A DNA stretch of 19,693 bases from Bacteroidota bacterium (GCA_023457935.1 JAEXBA010000084.1:1-19693), one strand, 5' to 3'; numbered from the stretch's first letter, positions 7,402-14,901 are shown. Translations and numbers: made by a program. The notes: a model not told the origin generated them from the letters alone.

Positions 7402-8931
7402 TTAACTAACTATAATTTCACCAGTCATAATTTCGGGAACCGCAACATTCATTACCGTAAGAATTGAAGGCGCAATATCGCCCAGTTTTCCCGGCTTCAG
7501 ATTCCAGTTACGGTCTTTATCCATCACAATTAACGGAACAAGATTGGTGGAATGCTGCGTGTTCGGCGATCCGTCCGGATTAATCATGTAATCGGAATTA
7601 CCATGATCGGCCAGAATAAAAACGGCGTAACCGTGTTCATAAGCGGCTGTCGCAACTCTTTCGATACATTTATCAACAGTTTCTGCTGCTTTGATTGCTG
7701 CTTCGAAAACGCCGGTGTGTCCTACCATATCGGAATTGGCAAAGTTTAAGCAGATAAAATCAGCGGTTTCGTTTTCAATTTCAGGAAGAATTTTTTCAGT
7801 GATGTCATAAGCCGACATTTCAGGTTTGAAATCGTATGTCGGAACATCTTTCGGGCTTGGGCAAAGAATTCTGCTTTCGCCAATGAACTGATCTTCACGA
7901 CCACCGGAAAAGAAGAAAGTGACGTGCGGATATTTTTCTGTTTCTGCAACGCGGATCTGTGTTTTTCCGTTTCTTTCGAGAATTTCGCCCATGGTTTCGG
8001 TAAGAACTTCCTCATCAAAAACCACTTTTACATTCTGGAAATCCTTGTCGTAATTCGTCATCGTTACATAATACAGTTCCAGTTTATGCATTCCGAAATC
8101 CGGAAAATCCTGCTGAGAAAGCACTTCTGTAATTTCTCTGCCGCGGTCGGTTCTGAAATTGAAGCAGAACACAACATCACCGTTTTCAATCTTCGTCATC
8201 GGCAGATTGCTTTCCTTCAGATTGATGATCGGTTTAATAAATTCATCCGTTACATTTTCATTGTAAGAATTCTGTACTGAAGCCAGAACATCGTGCGTCT
8301 GAACACCAATGCCGTTCACCATCGCATCATACGCCAGTTTTACCCTTTCCCACCGTTTGTCGCGGTCCATTGCATAATAGCGTCCAATAACGGTAGCCAG
8401 TTTTCCGGTCGAGATTTTCATGTGATTCAGAAGATCTTCAAGAAAACCTTTTCCTGAAAGCGGATCACAGTCGCGGCCGTCCGTAAAGGCATGAACATAT
8501 ACTTTATCGTTGAGTCCGTTTTCATATGCTGCAGTCAGAAGACCTTTTAAATGATTGATGTGCGAGTGTACGCCACCATCCGAGCAAAGTCCGATAAAAT
8601 GGACGTTTTTGTTGTTCAGTTTGGCATATTCAAACGCAGCGGTGATTTTATTTTCTTTACCTAAAGTGGCGTTTTCCACCGCCATGTTCAGCTTCACCAA
8701 ATTCTGATAAACTACTCTTCCGGCTCCAAGGTTCATGTGTCCTACTTCCGAGTTTCCCATCTGCCCGAAAGGCAAACCTACCGCAAGTCCGCTTGCTTCC
8801 AGCGTTGTATGCGGAAATTTTTCATAACAAGAATCCATAAAAGGAGTATTTGCCTGATCGATTGCTGAAACTTTCGGTTCTGTACCCAAACCCCAACCGT
8901 CGAGGATGGCGAGCAAAGCTTTTTTAGCCAT
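7402..8931 (-). CDS. gpmI: 2,3-bisphosphoglycerate-independent phosphoglycerate mutase
   Basis: Interconverts 3- and 2-phosphoglycerate in glycolysis and gluconeogenesis; a cytosolic, Mn-dependent, alkaline-phosphatase-superfamily enzyme. The 509-residue length is normal. Visible active-site blocks are Asp11 in LDGWG; the nucleophile Ser61 in MGNSEVGH; SDGGVHSH (117-124); DGRD (151-154); GRYYAMDRDKRW (183-194); NFRTDRGRE (258-266); NFANSDMVGHTG (396-407, with Asp401 and His405); ADHGNSD (441-447, with Asp442 and His443); and QHST (459-462). Everything needed for catalysis is present. The gene is divergent from the SUI1 gene with a 107-base shared spacer and ends in a strong terminator, so it is probably transcribed alone. 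Confidence 0.97.
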   Translation of the reverse strand: MAKKALLAILDGWGLGTEPKVSAIDQANTPFMDSCYEKFPHTTLEASGLAVGLPFGQMGNSEVGHMNLGAGRVVYQNLVKLNMAVENATLGKENKITAAFEYAKLNNKNVHFIGLCSDGGVHSHINHLKGLLTAAYENGLNDKVYVHAFTDGRDCDPLSGKGFLEDLLNHMKISTGKLATVIGRYYAMDRDKRWERVKLAYDAMVNGIGVQTHDVLASVQNSYNENVTDEFIKPIINLKESNLPMTKIENGDVVFCFNFRTDRGREITEVLSQQDFPDFGMHKLELYYVTMTNYDKDFQNVKVVFDEEVLTETMGEILERNGKTQIRVAETEKYPHVTFFFSGGREDQFIGESRILCPSPKDVPTYDFKPEMSAYDITEKILPEIENETADFICLNFANSDMVGHTGVFEAAIKAAETVDKCIERVATAAYEHGYAVFILADHGNSDYMINPDGSPNTQHSTNLVPLIVMDKDRNWNLKPGKLGDIAPSILTVMNVAVPEIMTGEIIVS

Positions 8932-8955
8932 TTTTCTGATGTTTTTTATCTGTCA

Positions 8956-8988
8956 CAAATTTACTGATTTTTACAGCTCCGGCCACAA
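8956..8988 (-). promoter_or_regulatory. Candidate promoter of gpmI
   Basis: On the minus strand TAAATTTG (8956-8963) fits TAnnTTTG, with a TTG (8986-8988) 22 bases upstream. The gpmI ATG lies 24 bases downstream of the motif. Confidence 0.45.
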
Positions 8989-9027
8989 ATAAGGCACAGA
9001 ATTAACCTGAAATTCATCATTAATTGT

Positions 9028-9035
9028 TACTTTTG
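9028..9035 (+). promoter_or_regulatory. Candidate promoter of the SUI1 gene, giving a leaderless mRNA
   Basis: TACTTTTG fits TAnnTTTG and ends only three bases before the ATG at 9039. A transcript starting at the usual distance would begin at or next to the A of the start codon. No TTG is seen at -33. Confidence 0.45.
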
Positions 9036-9038
9036 AAT

Positions 9039-9362
9039 ATGGATTTAAGAGATCAACTGAAAAACCTTTTTCCTGATCATGAAGAGCAGGATTTCGAGAT
9101 GCCCGAAGAGAAATTCGTCCAGAAAGAACCGCTGGTCTGTAAGTTTGAAAAGAAAGGCCGCAACGGAAAACCTGTGACTTTAATTGAAGGCTTTGAAGGA
9201 AGCGAAGAAGATTTAAAATCCATCTCAAAAAAGATTAAAACCCAACTCGGCATCGGCGGCTCTGAAAAAGACGGCGTTATTATTATTCAGGGTGATAACC
9301 GCGATAAAATAATGACGATTCTGAAAGAAATGGGCTATAAAACAAAACGGGTTGGAGGTTGA
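9039..9362 (+). CDS. yciH: SUI1/YciH-type translation initiation factor
   Basis: A 107-residue protein of the SUI1 (eIF1-like) family, the size of E. coli YciH. The SUI1 fold spans about residues 33-107: a first strand with basic residues (KFEKKGRNGKPVTLIEGFEG, 35-54), a helix with LKSISKKIKTQLGIGG (59-74), then DGVIIIQGDNRDKI (78-91) and the closing MGYKTKRVGG (98-107). These glycine- and lysine-rich blocks are the family signature. The acidic N-terminal 30 residues are probably disordered. The family is thought to influence start-site fidelity on the 30S subunit; the bacterial role is not essential and is less clear. An in-frame TTG at 9024 was rejected because it lies upstream of the -7 element. 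The gene is divergent from gpmI. Confidence 0.9.
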   Translation: MDLRDQLKNLFPDHEEQDFEMPEEKFVQKEPLVCKFEKKGRNGKPVTLIEGFEGSEEDLKSISKKIKTQLGIGGSEKDGVIIIQGDNRDKIMTILKEMGYKTKRVGG

Positions 9363-9373
9363 TTCTGAATGAT

Positions 9374-9394
9374 GAGTTATGAGTTATGAGTGAA
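9374..9394. repeat. Short tandem repeat (GAGTTAT)
   Basis: Two exact GAGTTAT units (9374-9380, 9381-9387) are followed by a degenerate GAGTGAA (9388-9394). It lies between the SUI1 gene and the nucleoside phosphorylase gene, with no visible promoter or terminator role. Confidence 0.4.
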
Positions 9395-9472
9395 CGACTG
9401 ATTAATTAAACTGAAAATGATTTAAAAAGCGACGGTTTTAATAAATCTGAATAAATTAAAATAAACATTATT

Positions 9473-10327
9473 ATGCTGAATAAACTTGCTGCTTCCGAAC
9501 TGGTTCTGAATGATGACGGAAGTGTATATCACCTGAATTTGCTGCCCGAAGATCTGGCTGAAAAAGTAATTCTTGTGGGTGATCCGGACCGTGTTCCGAA
9601 AGTTTCAAAATACTTCGACAAAATTGAAATCAGGAAAAACAAGCGCGAATTTTACACGCATACCGGAATTCTCCGCGGAGAAAGAATCACTGTAATGTCA
9701 TCCGGTATCGGTACCGAAAACATTGATATCGTAATGAACGAACTGGATGCTTTGGTAAACATCGACCTGAAAAACAAAGAATTTAAAAGTGAACACAAAG
9801 CGCTGCAGCTTTTCCGGCTTGGAACCTGCGGATCTGTAAATCCTGATGTTGAAGTGGATAATATGCTGGTAACGCAGAATGTTGTCGGTCTTGACGGTTT
9901 GCTGCACTTCTACTCCGATTACGAGTTTGAAAATGAGTTTTCAAGAAATTTCATGGCCAAATTTCCGTACGAAAGAATTAAAGGAATGCTGTATTTCTCG
10001 GATTGGGCTGAAGAAATTTCCGATTATTATAAAGACGCAAAATACCACGGAAACACCGCAACTTTCCCGGGATTTTATGCTCCACAAGGCCGTCAGCTGC
10101 GTCTGAAAGCGCTGGACGATCAGTTTCTTGAAACACTGAACGATCTTGGAGTTACCAATTTTGAGATGGAAACTTCGGCTATTTATGGTTTGTCCAAACT
10201 TTTAGGCCACAAAGCGCTTACTGTAAATGCGGTCATCGCGAACCGCCGCAGAGGAGAATTTTCTGCCGATCATCACGCTTCTGAAAAGAATATGATTGAA
10301 TGGGTTCTGGAAAGAATTATTCCATAA
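9473..10327 (+). CDS. Nucleoside phosphorylase (PNP/UDP family, uridine-phosphorylase-like)
   Basis: Phosphorolysis of a nucleoside to base and ribose-1-phosphate in salvage. The 284-residue protein has the phosphate-binding GDPDR loop (36-40), a second phosphate/ribose region MSSGIGTENIDIVMNE (75-90), RLGTCGS (115-121) and the ribose-binding EMETSAIYGL (231-240). These are trimer/hexamer PNP/UDP-1 family motifs, closest to uridine phosphorylase by the RLGTCGS and NFEMETSA blocks. The insert of about residues 145-215 is longer than in the E. coli enzyme, so the base preference is uncertain. It starts at ATG 9473 after 110 bases that lack a TAnnTTTG motif and ends 22 bases before a strong terminator. 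Confidence 0.9.
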   Translation: MLNKLAASELVLNDDGSVYHLNLLPEDLAEKVILVGDPDRVPKVSKYFDKIEIRKNKREFYTHTGILRGERITVMSSGIGTENIDIVMNELDALVNIDLKNKEFKSEHKALQLFRLGTCGSVNPDVEVDNMLVTQNVVGLDGLLHFYSDYEFENEFSRNFMAKFPYERIKGMLYFSDWAEEISDYYKDAKYHGNTATFPGFYAPQGRQLRLKALDDQFLETLNDLGVTNFEMETSAIYGLSKLLGHKALTVNAVIANRRRGEFSADHHASEKNMIEWVLERIIP

Positions 10328-10349
10328 AACTTCAGGCAAAATGTATAGA

Positions 10350-10381
10350 AAAATCCGGCAAGCAATTGCCGGATTTTTTTT
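10350..10381 (+). terminator. Rho-independent terminator of the nucleoside phosphorylase gene
   Basis: The core CCGGCAA (10355-10361) pairs with TTGCCGG (10366-10372) across a GCAA tetraloop. The stem is extended by A/T pairs and followed by eight T (10374-10381). Confidence 0.92.
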
Positions 10382-10416
10382 CAGTTTTAAACTGAGTTTT
10401 CGCTGGATTGTTTTTT

Positions 10417-10469
10417 TAGATTTGTGTTTTTAGAATCTTACACAAATGTTCAAAATCTGGCGGTGAACA
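10417..10469 (+). other. Promoter-like motif with two small inverted repeats in a convergent gap
   Basis: The 214-base gap between the phosphorylase and regulator genes holds the phosphorylase terminator and, beyond it, TAGATTTG (10417-10424). It is followed by an inverted repeat TTTGTGT/ACACAAA (10421-10427 and 10440-10446) and another, TGTTCA/TGAACA (10447-10452 and 10464-10469). No coding frame of useful length follows on the plus strand. This may be chance; the rest of the gap shows nothing. Confidence 0.25.
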
Positions 10470-10541
10470 CCAAAAAAACAGCTACTCATCCAATACTCTT
10501 GCTTATTAACATTCTGATATTCAATATTTTGAAATTTCAGC

Positions 10542-11987
10542 TTATAAAGCGTTAAAAAATACATATGTATCCGTTTCCTGCGGTATTCCGAGCTTGGAAC
10601 GCAGCCGGTATTTCTTATTCTGAACGGTTCGTACGGAAGTAAAAGTATAATTTGCGATGTCTTTTGATGAAAAATTCAGTTTCAGAAATGCAGAAAACTG
10701 AAGCTCGGAAATAGAAAGATTCGGATTGATTTTAAGCAGATTTTTTTCGAATTCCGGATACAGATCCAGAAATCGTGCATAAAAATTCGGGTCGTTGCTT
10801 TTGGCAAGTTCCACCACTTCCTGATGAAGGTCTGAGATTTTTACTTCAAGGGTTTCAATCTGTCTGTCTTTTTCTTCCAGTTCTTTCTGAATCACTTCTG
10901 CTTCCTGGTTCCGTGTTCGGTAGCGTCTTGTAAGTTTCAGCAGCATTAATCTAAGCAGGGCAAGCGATAATACAGCAATGGAAATTCCGATGTACCACTT
11001 TTTTCTGTTTTCTTCAATCTGCTGCTTGGATTCGTTTTTTACTTCCTGAACAATGGAATTCACGCCTTTCAGCTTGCTCTCGTTGGTTTCATTCTGAAGT
11101 TCGAGATACAGCATTTTATATTTTTCGTGATTCTTTTGGTCGCCAATACCTTTATAACTCTGCTGAAGGAAATTGTAAATGGTTTTCCAGTAATAATTTA
11201 CGTTTACTTTGGTGTTCAGTTCCTCCGCTTTCTTAAGGTAATCCACGGCTTCTTCATATTTCTCATAACCGAGGGCAATTTCTCCCAAGGCGGAATAGTT
11301 GGCGACATTATAATTCTTTAAAGCGACGGTTTTCTGCATCGCGAAAGATTTATTGACGTAATGCCGAGCAGAATCGTAATCAACGGTCAGAAACCGTATT
11401 CCAAGATTGGAATAGCCGCGGGCGAGCTGATTGGTTTTCTCTTCGGGATCTTTGATTTTTTCGTATTCCGGAAAGGTTTTTTTGATGGTGGCAACCGCTT
11501 TCTCAAACTGATCGTTATTGAAGTAATAATCCGACAGAAACTGATAATTGCTCGCTTTAATCAGATTTTTATCTTCAAAATCCCGCGAGTTGATGAACTG
11601 CTGTGCTTCCAGAAGCTTTTCCTCTGCATCATCGTTAATTTCGAGAAAACTCAGGGAAATCCCGATTCTGTTCATCGCAAGCGCCTGAAGACGGGCGTTT
11701 TTGATTTTTTCAGCTTCTTTTTTCAGTTCATTTGCAAGGTTATAGGCCTTCCCATAATCTGCTTTGATGAAATAATAGTAGGCCTCGTTGTTCAGCGCTT
11801 CAAGCTTTGCGATTTTATTGTGGTTCCGGACAGCTTCATTTTCCAGTCCCTGCAGCTGTGTAAAAGCAGAGTCAATATCTTTTTTCATCAGTTCAAGGTT
11901 ATCCCTGATCTGGTTCTGCAAATGATTCGTCTGCGAAAAGGTAACCGAGAAAAGAAGAAGAAAAAGAAAGGAAAAATATAATTTCAT
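10542..11987 (-). CDS. Membrane-anchored TPR protein with C-terminal LuxR-like helix-turn-helix
   Basis: A 481-residue predicted transcription regulator of the kind common in Bacteroidota. It has a signal peptide (1-18, ending SVTFS), a periplasmic TPR-like helical solenoid (about 30-300, with repeats such as NNEAYYYFIKADYGKAYNLA, ALGEIALGYEKYEEAVDYLK), a transmembrane helix (331-350), a charged coiled coil (about 358-398) and a C-terminal DNA-binding domain (about 424-470). In the last, LSISELQFSAFLKLNFSSKDIA and then TSVRTVQNKKYRLRSKLGI follow the LuxR/GerE helix-turn-helix pattern. The topology suggests signal sensing outside the inner membrane and DNA binding inside, without a phosphorelay. 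Targets are unknown. The neighbouring exported protein gene lies 86 bases upstream on the same strand and may be related, but each has its own promoter-like motif. Confidence 0.85.
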   Translation of the reverse strand: MKLYFSFLFLLLFSVTFSQTNHLQNQIRDNLELMKKDIDSAFTQLQGLENEAVRNHNKIAKLEALNNEAYYYFIKADYGKAYNLANELKKEAEKIKNARLQALAMNRIGISLSFLEINDDAEEKLLEAQQFINSRDFEDKNLIKASNYQFLSDYYFNNDQFEKAVATIKKTFPEYEKIKDPEEKTNQLARGYSNLGIRFLTVDYDSARHYVNKSFAMQKTVALKNYNVANYSALGEIALGYEKYEEAVDYLKKAEELNTKVNVNYYWKTIYNFLQQSYKGIGDQKNHEKYKMLYLELQNETNESKLKGVNSIVQEVKNESKQQIEENRKKWYIGISIAVLSLALLRLMLLKLTRRYRTRNQEAEVIQKELEEKDRQIETLEVKISDLHQEVVELAKSNDPNFYARFLDLYPEFEKNLLKINPNLSISELQFSAFLKLNFSSKDIANYTFTSVRTVQNKKYRLRSKLGIPQETDTYVFFNAL

Positions 11988-12008
11988 TTACAGCGGTTGC
12001 GTAGACTG

Positions 12009-12016
12009 CAAAAATA
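12009..12016 (-). promoter_or_regulatory. Candidate -7 element of the TPR/HTH regulator gene
   Basis: TATTTTTG followed by CAG on the minus strand fits TAnnTTTG, 21 bases before the ATG. No TTG is visible at -33. Confidence 0.45.
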
Positions 12017-12073
12017 ATATTTTTATTTTTTCTGCTTTAAGAAAACAGGTATGACACGAGCAGTATTTGCCGT

Positions 12074-12892
12074 TTACGGACAGTTTTTTTCGTATTCCTT
12101 AATAATTCCCATATACAGATTAAGGTAAAATTCCTGCACGCGCAGTCCTACTCTTTCCTGAGAGGCATTAAACCTCAGTTTTTCGGCTTTGGCTTCTTCA
12201 AAACCTCTTTTTCTGGCTTCTTTGATTTCTGCGGTCATTTTTTTTCGGAACGCTTTATCCTGAAACTGCCCGTAAACCGTATCCACGTAATTATTAAAAT
12301 TCTCGCAGTTTTTGCCGACCAGTTTAAAGGCTTCAATAAAACGTTCATCTGCCTTCCAGATATTCAGCAGATTCAGACGGTCATAATCAATGGGCATTAC
12401 GGCATAATCGTCTTTTGCATTTTTCATGTAAAACTTACTTAAGGAGTAAGTGCACTGGTTACCGTCGCTTGCACACATAAAGGAATTGGAACCGTAAATT
12501 TTTATTTTACCGTCATACAGCAGCGGTTGCCACGAGACCATTGATTTTTCTGAAATTTTACCATTTTCATTTACCGCTTTCATTGTCAGTTTTTCCAGTC
12601 CCAGGATTTCATCCTCATACTGATCAATGAAGCGTACAAGCTGCAGTTCATCCGACTTTATTTTTTCGGTTTTCCCTTCGGGAGTTAATTTGTATTCAAA
12701 ATTGAGGATGTCTGTTCCTTTCAGAAATCTTAAATATGGCTGCGTGGGATACGTGTAGGCCACAAACAGAACGTTCATTTCGGAACCGTCGTTTTTTACA
12801 AAAACTGCGCGCGGAAAGTCTTTTTCTTTCTTCTGAGCGGAAACCGGAACTGTTAAAAGGAAAGTTAAAACAAAGAATAGAAATTTGGTCAT
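12074..12892 (-). CDS. Exported protein of unknown function
   Basis: A 272-residue protein I do not recognise. It has a clear signal peptide (residues 1-19, MTKFLFFVLTFLLTVPVSA, then Q) and no lipoprotein cysteine, so it is likely periplasmic or surface-exposed. Residues 25-135 look beta-rich, including a block with alternating strands (VLFVAYTYPTQPYLRFLKG, about 41-59). Two cysteines at 140 and 147 (MCASDGNQC) could form a disulfide; others are at 196 and 271. The C-terminal third (about 205-265) is helical and strongly charged. The gene sits between tag and the TPR/HTH regulator on the same strand and has its own promoter-like motif. A link to the regulator is only suggested by position. 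Confidence 0.75.
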   Translation of the reverse strand: MTKFLFFVLTFLLTVPVSAQKKEKDFPRAVFVKNDGSEMNVLFVAYTYPTQPYLRFLKGTDILNFEYKLTPEGKTEKIKSDELQLVRFIDQYEDEILGLEKLTMKAVNENGKISEKSMVSWQPLLYDGKIKIYGSNSFMCASDGNQCTYSLSKFYMKNAKDDYAVMPIDYDRLNLLNIWKADERFIEAFKLVGKNCENFNNYVDTVYGQFQDKAFRKKMTAEIKEARKRGFEEAKAEKLRFNASQERVGLRVQEFYLNLYMGIIKEYEKNCP

Positions 12893-12911
12893 GTAATGAA
12901 ATTGATTTGGA

Positions 12912-12919
12912 CAAATCTA
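12912..12919 (-). promoter_or_regulatory. Candidate -7 element of the exported-protein gene
   Basis: TAGATTTG on the minus strand fits TAnnTTTG and lies 19 bases before the ATG at 12892. It overlaps the right arm of a small inverted repeat, GATTTG/CAAATC (12904-12909 and 12912-12917), which could be an operator but is short. Confidence 0.5.
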
Positions 12920-12942
12920 ACTAAAAAAAGCATCCGAAAAAT

Positions 12943-13500
12943 TTATTTTTTACATTGGCAAGAAACCAGATGATCGTCCACCATTCCTGTCGCCTGCATG
13001 TGCGCATAAAGTACTGTAGAACCCATAAATTTAAATCCCCGTTTCTTGAGATCTTTTGATATTGCATCCGAAATTTCTGTTGTTGCCGGAATTTCACTTA
13101 AATATTTTGGCATGTTGACAATTGGTTTTCCGTTCACAAAATTCCAGATGTAGGATGAAAAACTTCCGAACTCTTTCTGAACTTCCATGAATTTCTGTGC
13201 ATTAGTCACTGTTGCGAGTATTTTCAAGCGGTTTCGGATAATCCCGCTGTCCAGCATCAGATCTTCAATTTTTTCACCGGAATACTCTGCAATCTTTTTG
13301 TAATCGAATCGGTCAAACGCTTTGCGGAAATTTTCCCGCTTTTTAAGAATGGTATGCCAGCTGAGCCCGGCCTGGAAACTTTCAAGCACCAAAAATTCAA
13401 AAATGGTTTCGTCATCATAAACCGGTTTTCCCCATTCCTCATCATGATATCGGCGGTACAGATCATCTTTTTCGCACCAGCCACACCTGATTATATTCAT
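12943..13500 (-). CDS. tag: DNA-3-methyladenine glycosylase I
   Basis: Excises 3-methyladenine from alkylated DNA as the first step of base excision repair. The 185-residue protein is full length for the Tag family. The structural zinc ligands match the E. coli pattern: Cys6 and His19 at the N-terminus (RCGWC, YHDEEWG), then His177 and Cys181 at the C-terminus (DDHLVSC). The catalytic-pocket Glu40 lies in LESFQAGLSW (39-48), and the LKKRENFRKAFDRFD block (52-66) and LKKRGFKFMGSTVLYAHMQATGMVDDH (151-177) are family signatures. It is followed after 50 bases by the exported-protein gene. No clear promoter motif was found upstream; TAAATTCG there is one base off TAnnTTTG. Confidence 0.96.
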   Translation of the reverse strand: MNIIRCGWCEKDDLYRRYHDEEWGKPVYDDETIFEFLVLESFQAGLSWHTILKKRENFRKAFDRFDYKKIAEYSGEKIEDLMLDSGIIRNRLKILATVTNAQKFMEVQKEFGSFSSYIWNFVNGKPIVNMPKYLSEIPATTEISDAISKDLKKRGFKFMGSTVLYAHMQATGMVDDHLVSCQCKK

Positions 13501-13637
13501 TTTTACGATTTAGTATTCGAATTTACATAATTTCCACTTCACATCTATTTAACATAATATTAACGAAATGAGGAATATTTCTTGTTGCGTAATACATAAC
13601 AAACCAATCACAAAATATTAATTAAAAATCAAACAAA

Positions 13638-13937
13638 ATGGACAGACAAGATTACAACAAAGCCGAAAGAGCTGTAGACGATGTAAAATGGACCGTAAAC
13701 GATTATGCTGACAGAGCAAAAGATTACATCCGCGAATCCAAAAGAAACAATACCGAACCAACCGCTGAAGGCTGGATGGAAAGAGCAAAAGATAATGTAT
13801 CCGATGCTTGGGAAGACACTAAAGATGCCGTTTCAGACGCTTGGGAAAAAACAAAAGACTGGGCAGATGATGCCTGGGATTCTACAAAAGATGCAGCCCA
13901 TGACGCTAAAAACGAAATTGATAAAGCGACCAACTAA
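13638..13937 (+). CDS. Small hydrophilic LEA-like protein of 11-residue repeats
   Basis: A 99-residue protein with no signal peptide, no cysteine and high charge. Residues 46-99 are a run of 11-residue units: WMERAKDNVSD (46-56), AWEDTKDAVSD (57-67), AWEKTKDWADD (68-78), AWDSTKDAAHD (79-89) and a shortened AKNEIDKATN (90-99). The pattern A-W-x-x-T-K-D-A-x-x-D resembles the 11-mers of group 3 LEA proteins and of apolipoprotein-like amphipathic helices. The repeat is marked by regular tryptophans (58, 69, 80). Such proteins are often stress-related and protect proteins or membranes during drying or osmotic stress, but that role is inferred here. It is divergent from tag, stands alone, and ends in a strong terminator. 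No promoter of the housekeeping type is seen upstream. Confidence 0.8.
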   Translation: MDRQDYNKAERAVDDVKWTVNDYADRAKDYIRESKRNNTEPTAEGWMERAKDNVSDAWEDTKDAVSDAWEKTKDWADDAWDSTKDAAHDAKNEIDKATN

Positions 13938-13956
13938 TAATAATTTATTCATAGAA

Positions 13957-13991
13957 GGGAGTTCCGAAGTTAATTCGGAGCTCCTTTTTTT
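13957..13991 (+). terminator. Rho-independent terminator of the LEA-like gene
   Basis: An 11-base stem (13958-13968 with 13974-13984, one G-T) with a GTTAA loop is followed by seven T (13985-13991). It lies 20 bases after the stop codon and directly before the fabI promoter. Confidence 0.88.
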
Positions 13992-14013
13992 ATGCATACA
14001 ACAAGAAATTGTT

Positions 14014-14021
14014 TACTTTTG
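14014..14021 (+). promoter_or_regulatory. Candidate promoter of fabI
   Basis: TACTTTTG followed by TG fits the Bacteroidota -7 element and lies 16 bases before the fabI ATG, between that gene and the previous terminator. No TTG is seen at -33. Confidence 0.6.
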
Positions 14022-14037
14022 TGTAAAATAACAGATT

Positions 14038-14850
14038 ATGTCATACGGATTACTAAAAGGTAAAAAAGGAATTATATTCGGAGCGCTTAACAGTCAGTCA
14101 ATTGCCTGGAAAGTGGCAGAGAAATGTCATGAAGAAGGTGCAGAATTCATTCTTTCCAACGCGCCAATCGCAATGAGAATGGGCGAACTGAATGAACTTG
14201 CCGAGAAAACAGGTTCGGAAGTTATCGGCGCTGATGCCACTTCAGTGGAAGATCTTGAAAAACTTTTTGACGCTGCGATTGCCAAATTCGGAAAAATCGA
14301 CTTCATCCTCCACTCTATCGGAATGTCCATCAACGTAAGAAAAGGCAAACATTACACAGAGATGAACTACGACTGGTTGGAAAAAGGTTGGGATGTTTCC
14401 GCGGTTTCCTTTCATAAAGTAATGCGTGTGGCGTGGGAAAAGGACTGTATGAACGAATGGGGATCAATCCTTGGACTTACATATATCGCTGCCCAGAGAA
14501 CGTTCCCGGATTATAATGATATGGCCGACAATAAATCTTATCTGGAAAGTATTGCAAGAACCTTCGGTTATTATTGGGGCGAGAAAGCAAAAGTGCGTGT
14601 CAACACGATTTCTCAGTCACCGACAATGACAACTGCGGGAAGCGGCGTGAAAGGTTTCGGTGGATTCTTCGGTTATGCTGAAGATATGTCGCCGCTTGGA
14701 AATGCTTCCGCTGAAGACTGCGCGAACTACTGTGTTACAATGTTCAGCGACCTTACCAGAATGGTGACAATGCAGAATCTTTTCCATGACGGCGGTTTCA
14801 GCAACACCGGAGTTTCCGATAAAGTAATGAAGAAATACGAGGACGAATAG
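14038..14850 (+). CDS. fabI: Enoyl-ACP reductase (FabI family, NADH/NADPH-dependent)
   Basis: Reduces trans-2-enoyl-ACP in the last step of each fatty acid elongation cycle. The 270-residue short-chain dehydrogenase has the FabI-type nucleotide loop GALNSQSIAW (15-24, the GxxxxxSIA signature), LHSIGMS (91-97), and the catalytic tyrosines and lysine: Tyr149 in LTYIAAQR, Tyr159 and Lys166 in YNDMADNK (Tyr-x6-Lys). SPTMTTAGSGV (194-204) corresponds to the substrate-loop block of E. coli FabI. The sequence between Tyr159 and Lys166 and the stretch after it differ from the proteobacterial form, as expected for a Bacteroidota enzyme. It has its own promoter motif and terminator. The acyl-ACP desaturase encoded elsewhere in the window could act on the same acyl-ACP pool. 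Confidence 0.92.
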   Translation: MSYGLLKGKKGIIFGALNSQSIAWKVAEKCHEEGAEFILSNAPIAMRMGELNELAEKTGSEVIGADATSVEDLEKLFDAAIAKFGKIDFILHSIGMSINVRKGKHYTEMNYDWLEKGWDVSAVSFHKVMRVAWEKDCMNEWGSILGLTYIAAQRTFPDYNDMADNKSYLESIARTFGYYWGEKAKVRVNTISQSPTMTTAGSGVKGFGGFFGYAEDMSPLGNASAEDCANYCVTMFSDLTRMVTMQNLFHDGGFSNTGVSDKVMKKYEDE

Positions 14851-14869
14851 AATTTCACAAATTATACAT

Positions 14870-14901
14870 AAAATCCGTTCAGTTTCTGAGCGGATTTTTT
14901 T
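14870..14901 (+). terminator. Rho-independent terminator of fabI
   Basis: A 12-base stem (14871-14882 with 14886-14897, one G-T wobble) closes on a TTT loop and ends in seven T (14895-14901). It begins 20 bases after the fabI stop. Confidence 0.88.

Noticed and set aside
11361..11981. A 206-codon plus-strand frame opposite the TPR/HTH regulator
   Set aside because: Phe/Ile-rich translation ending in a lysine run is the mirror of the Lys/Glu-rich helices of the real gene; no domain or start signal.
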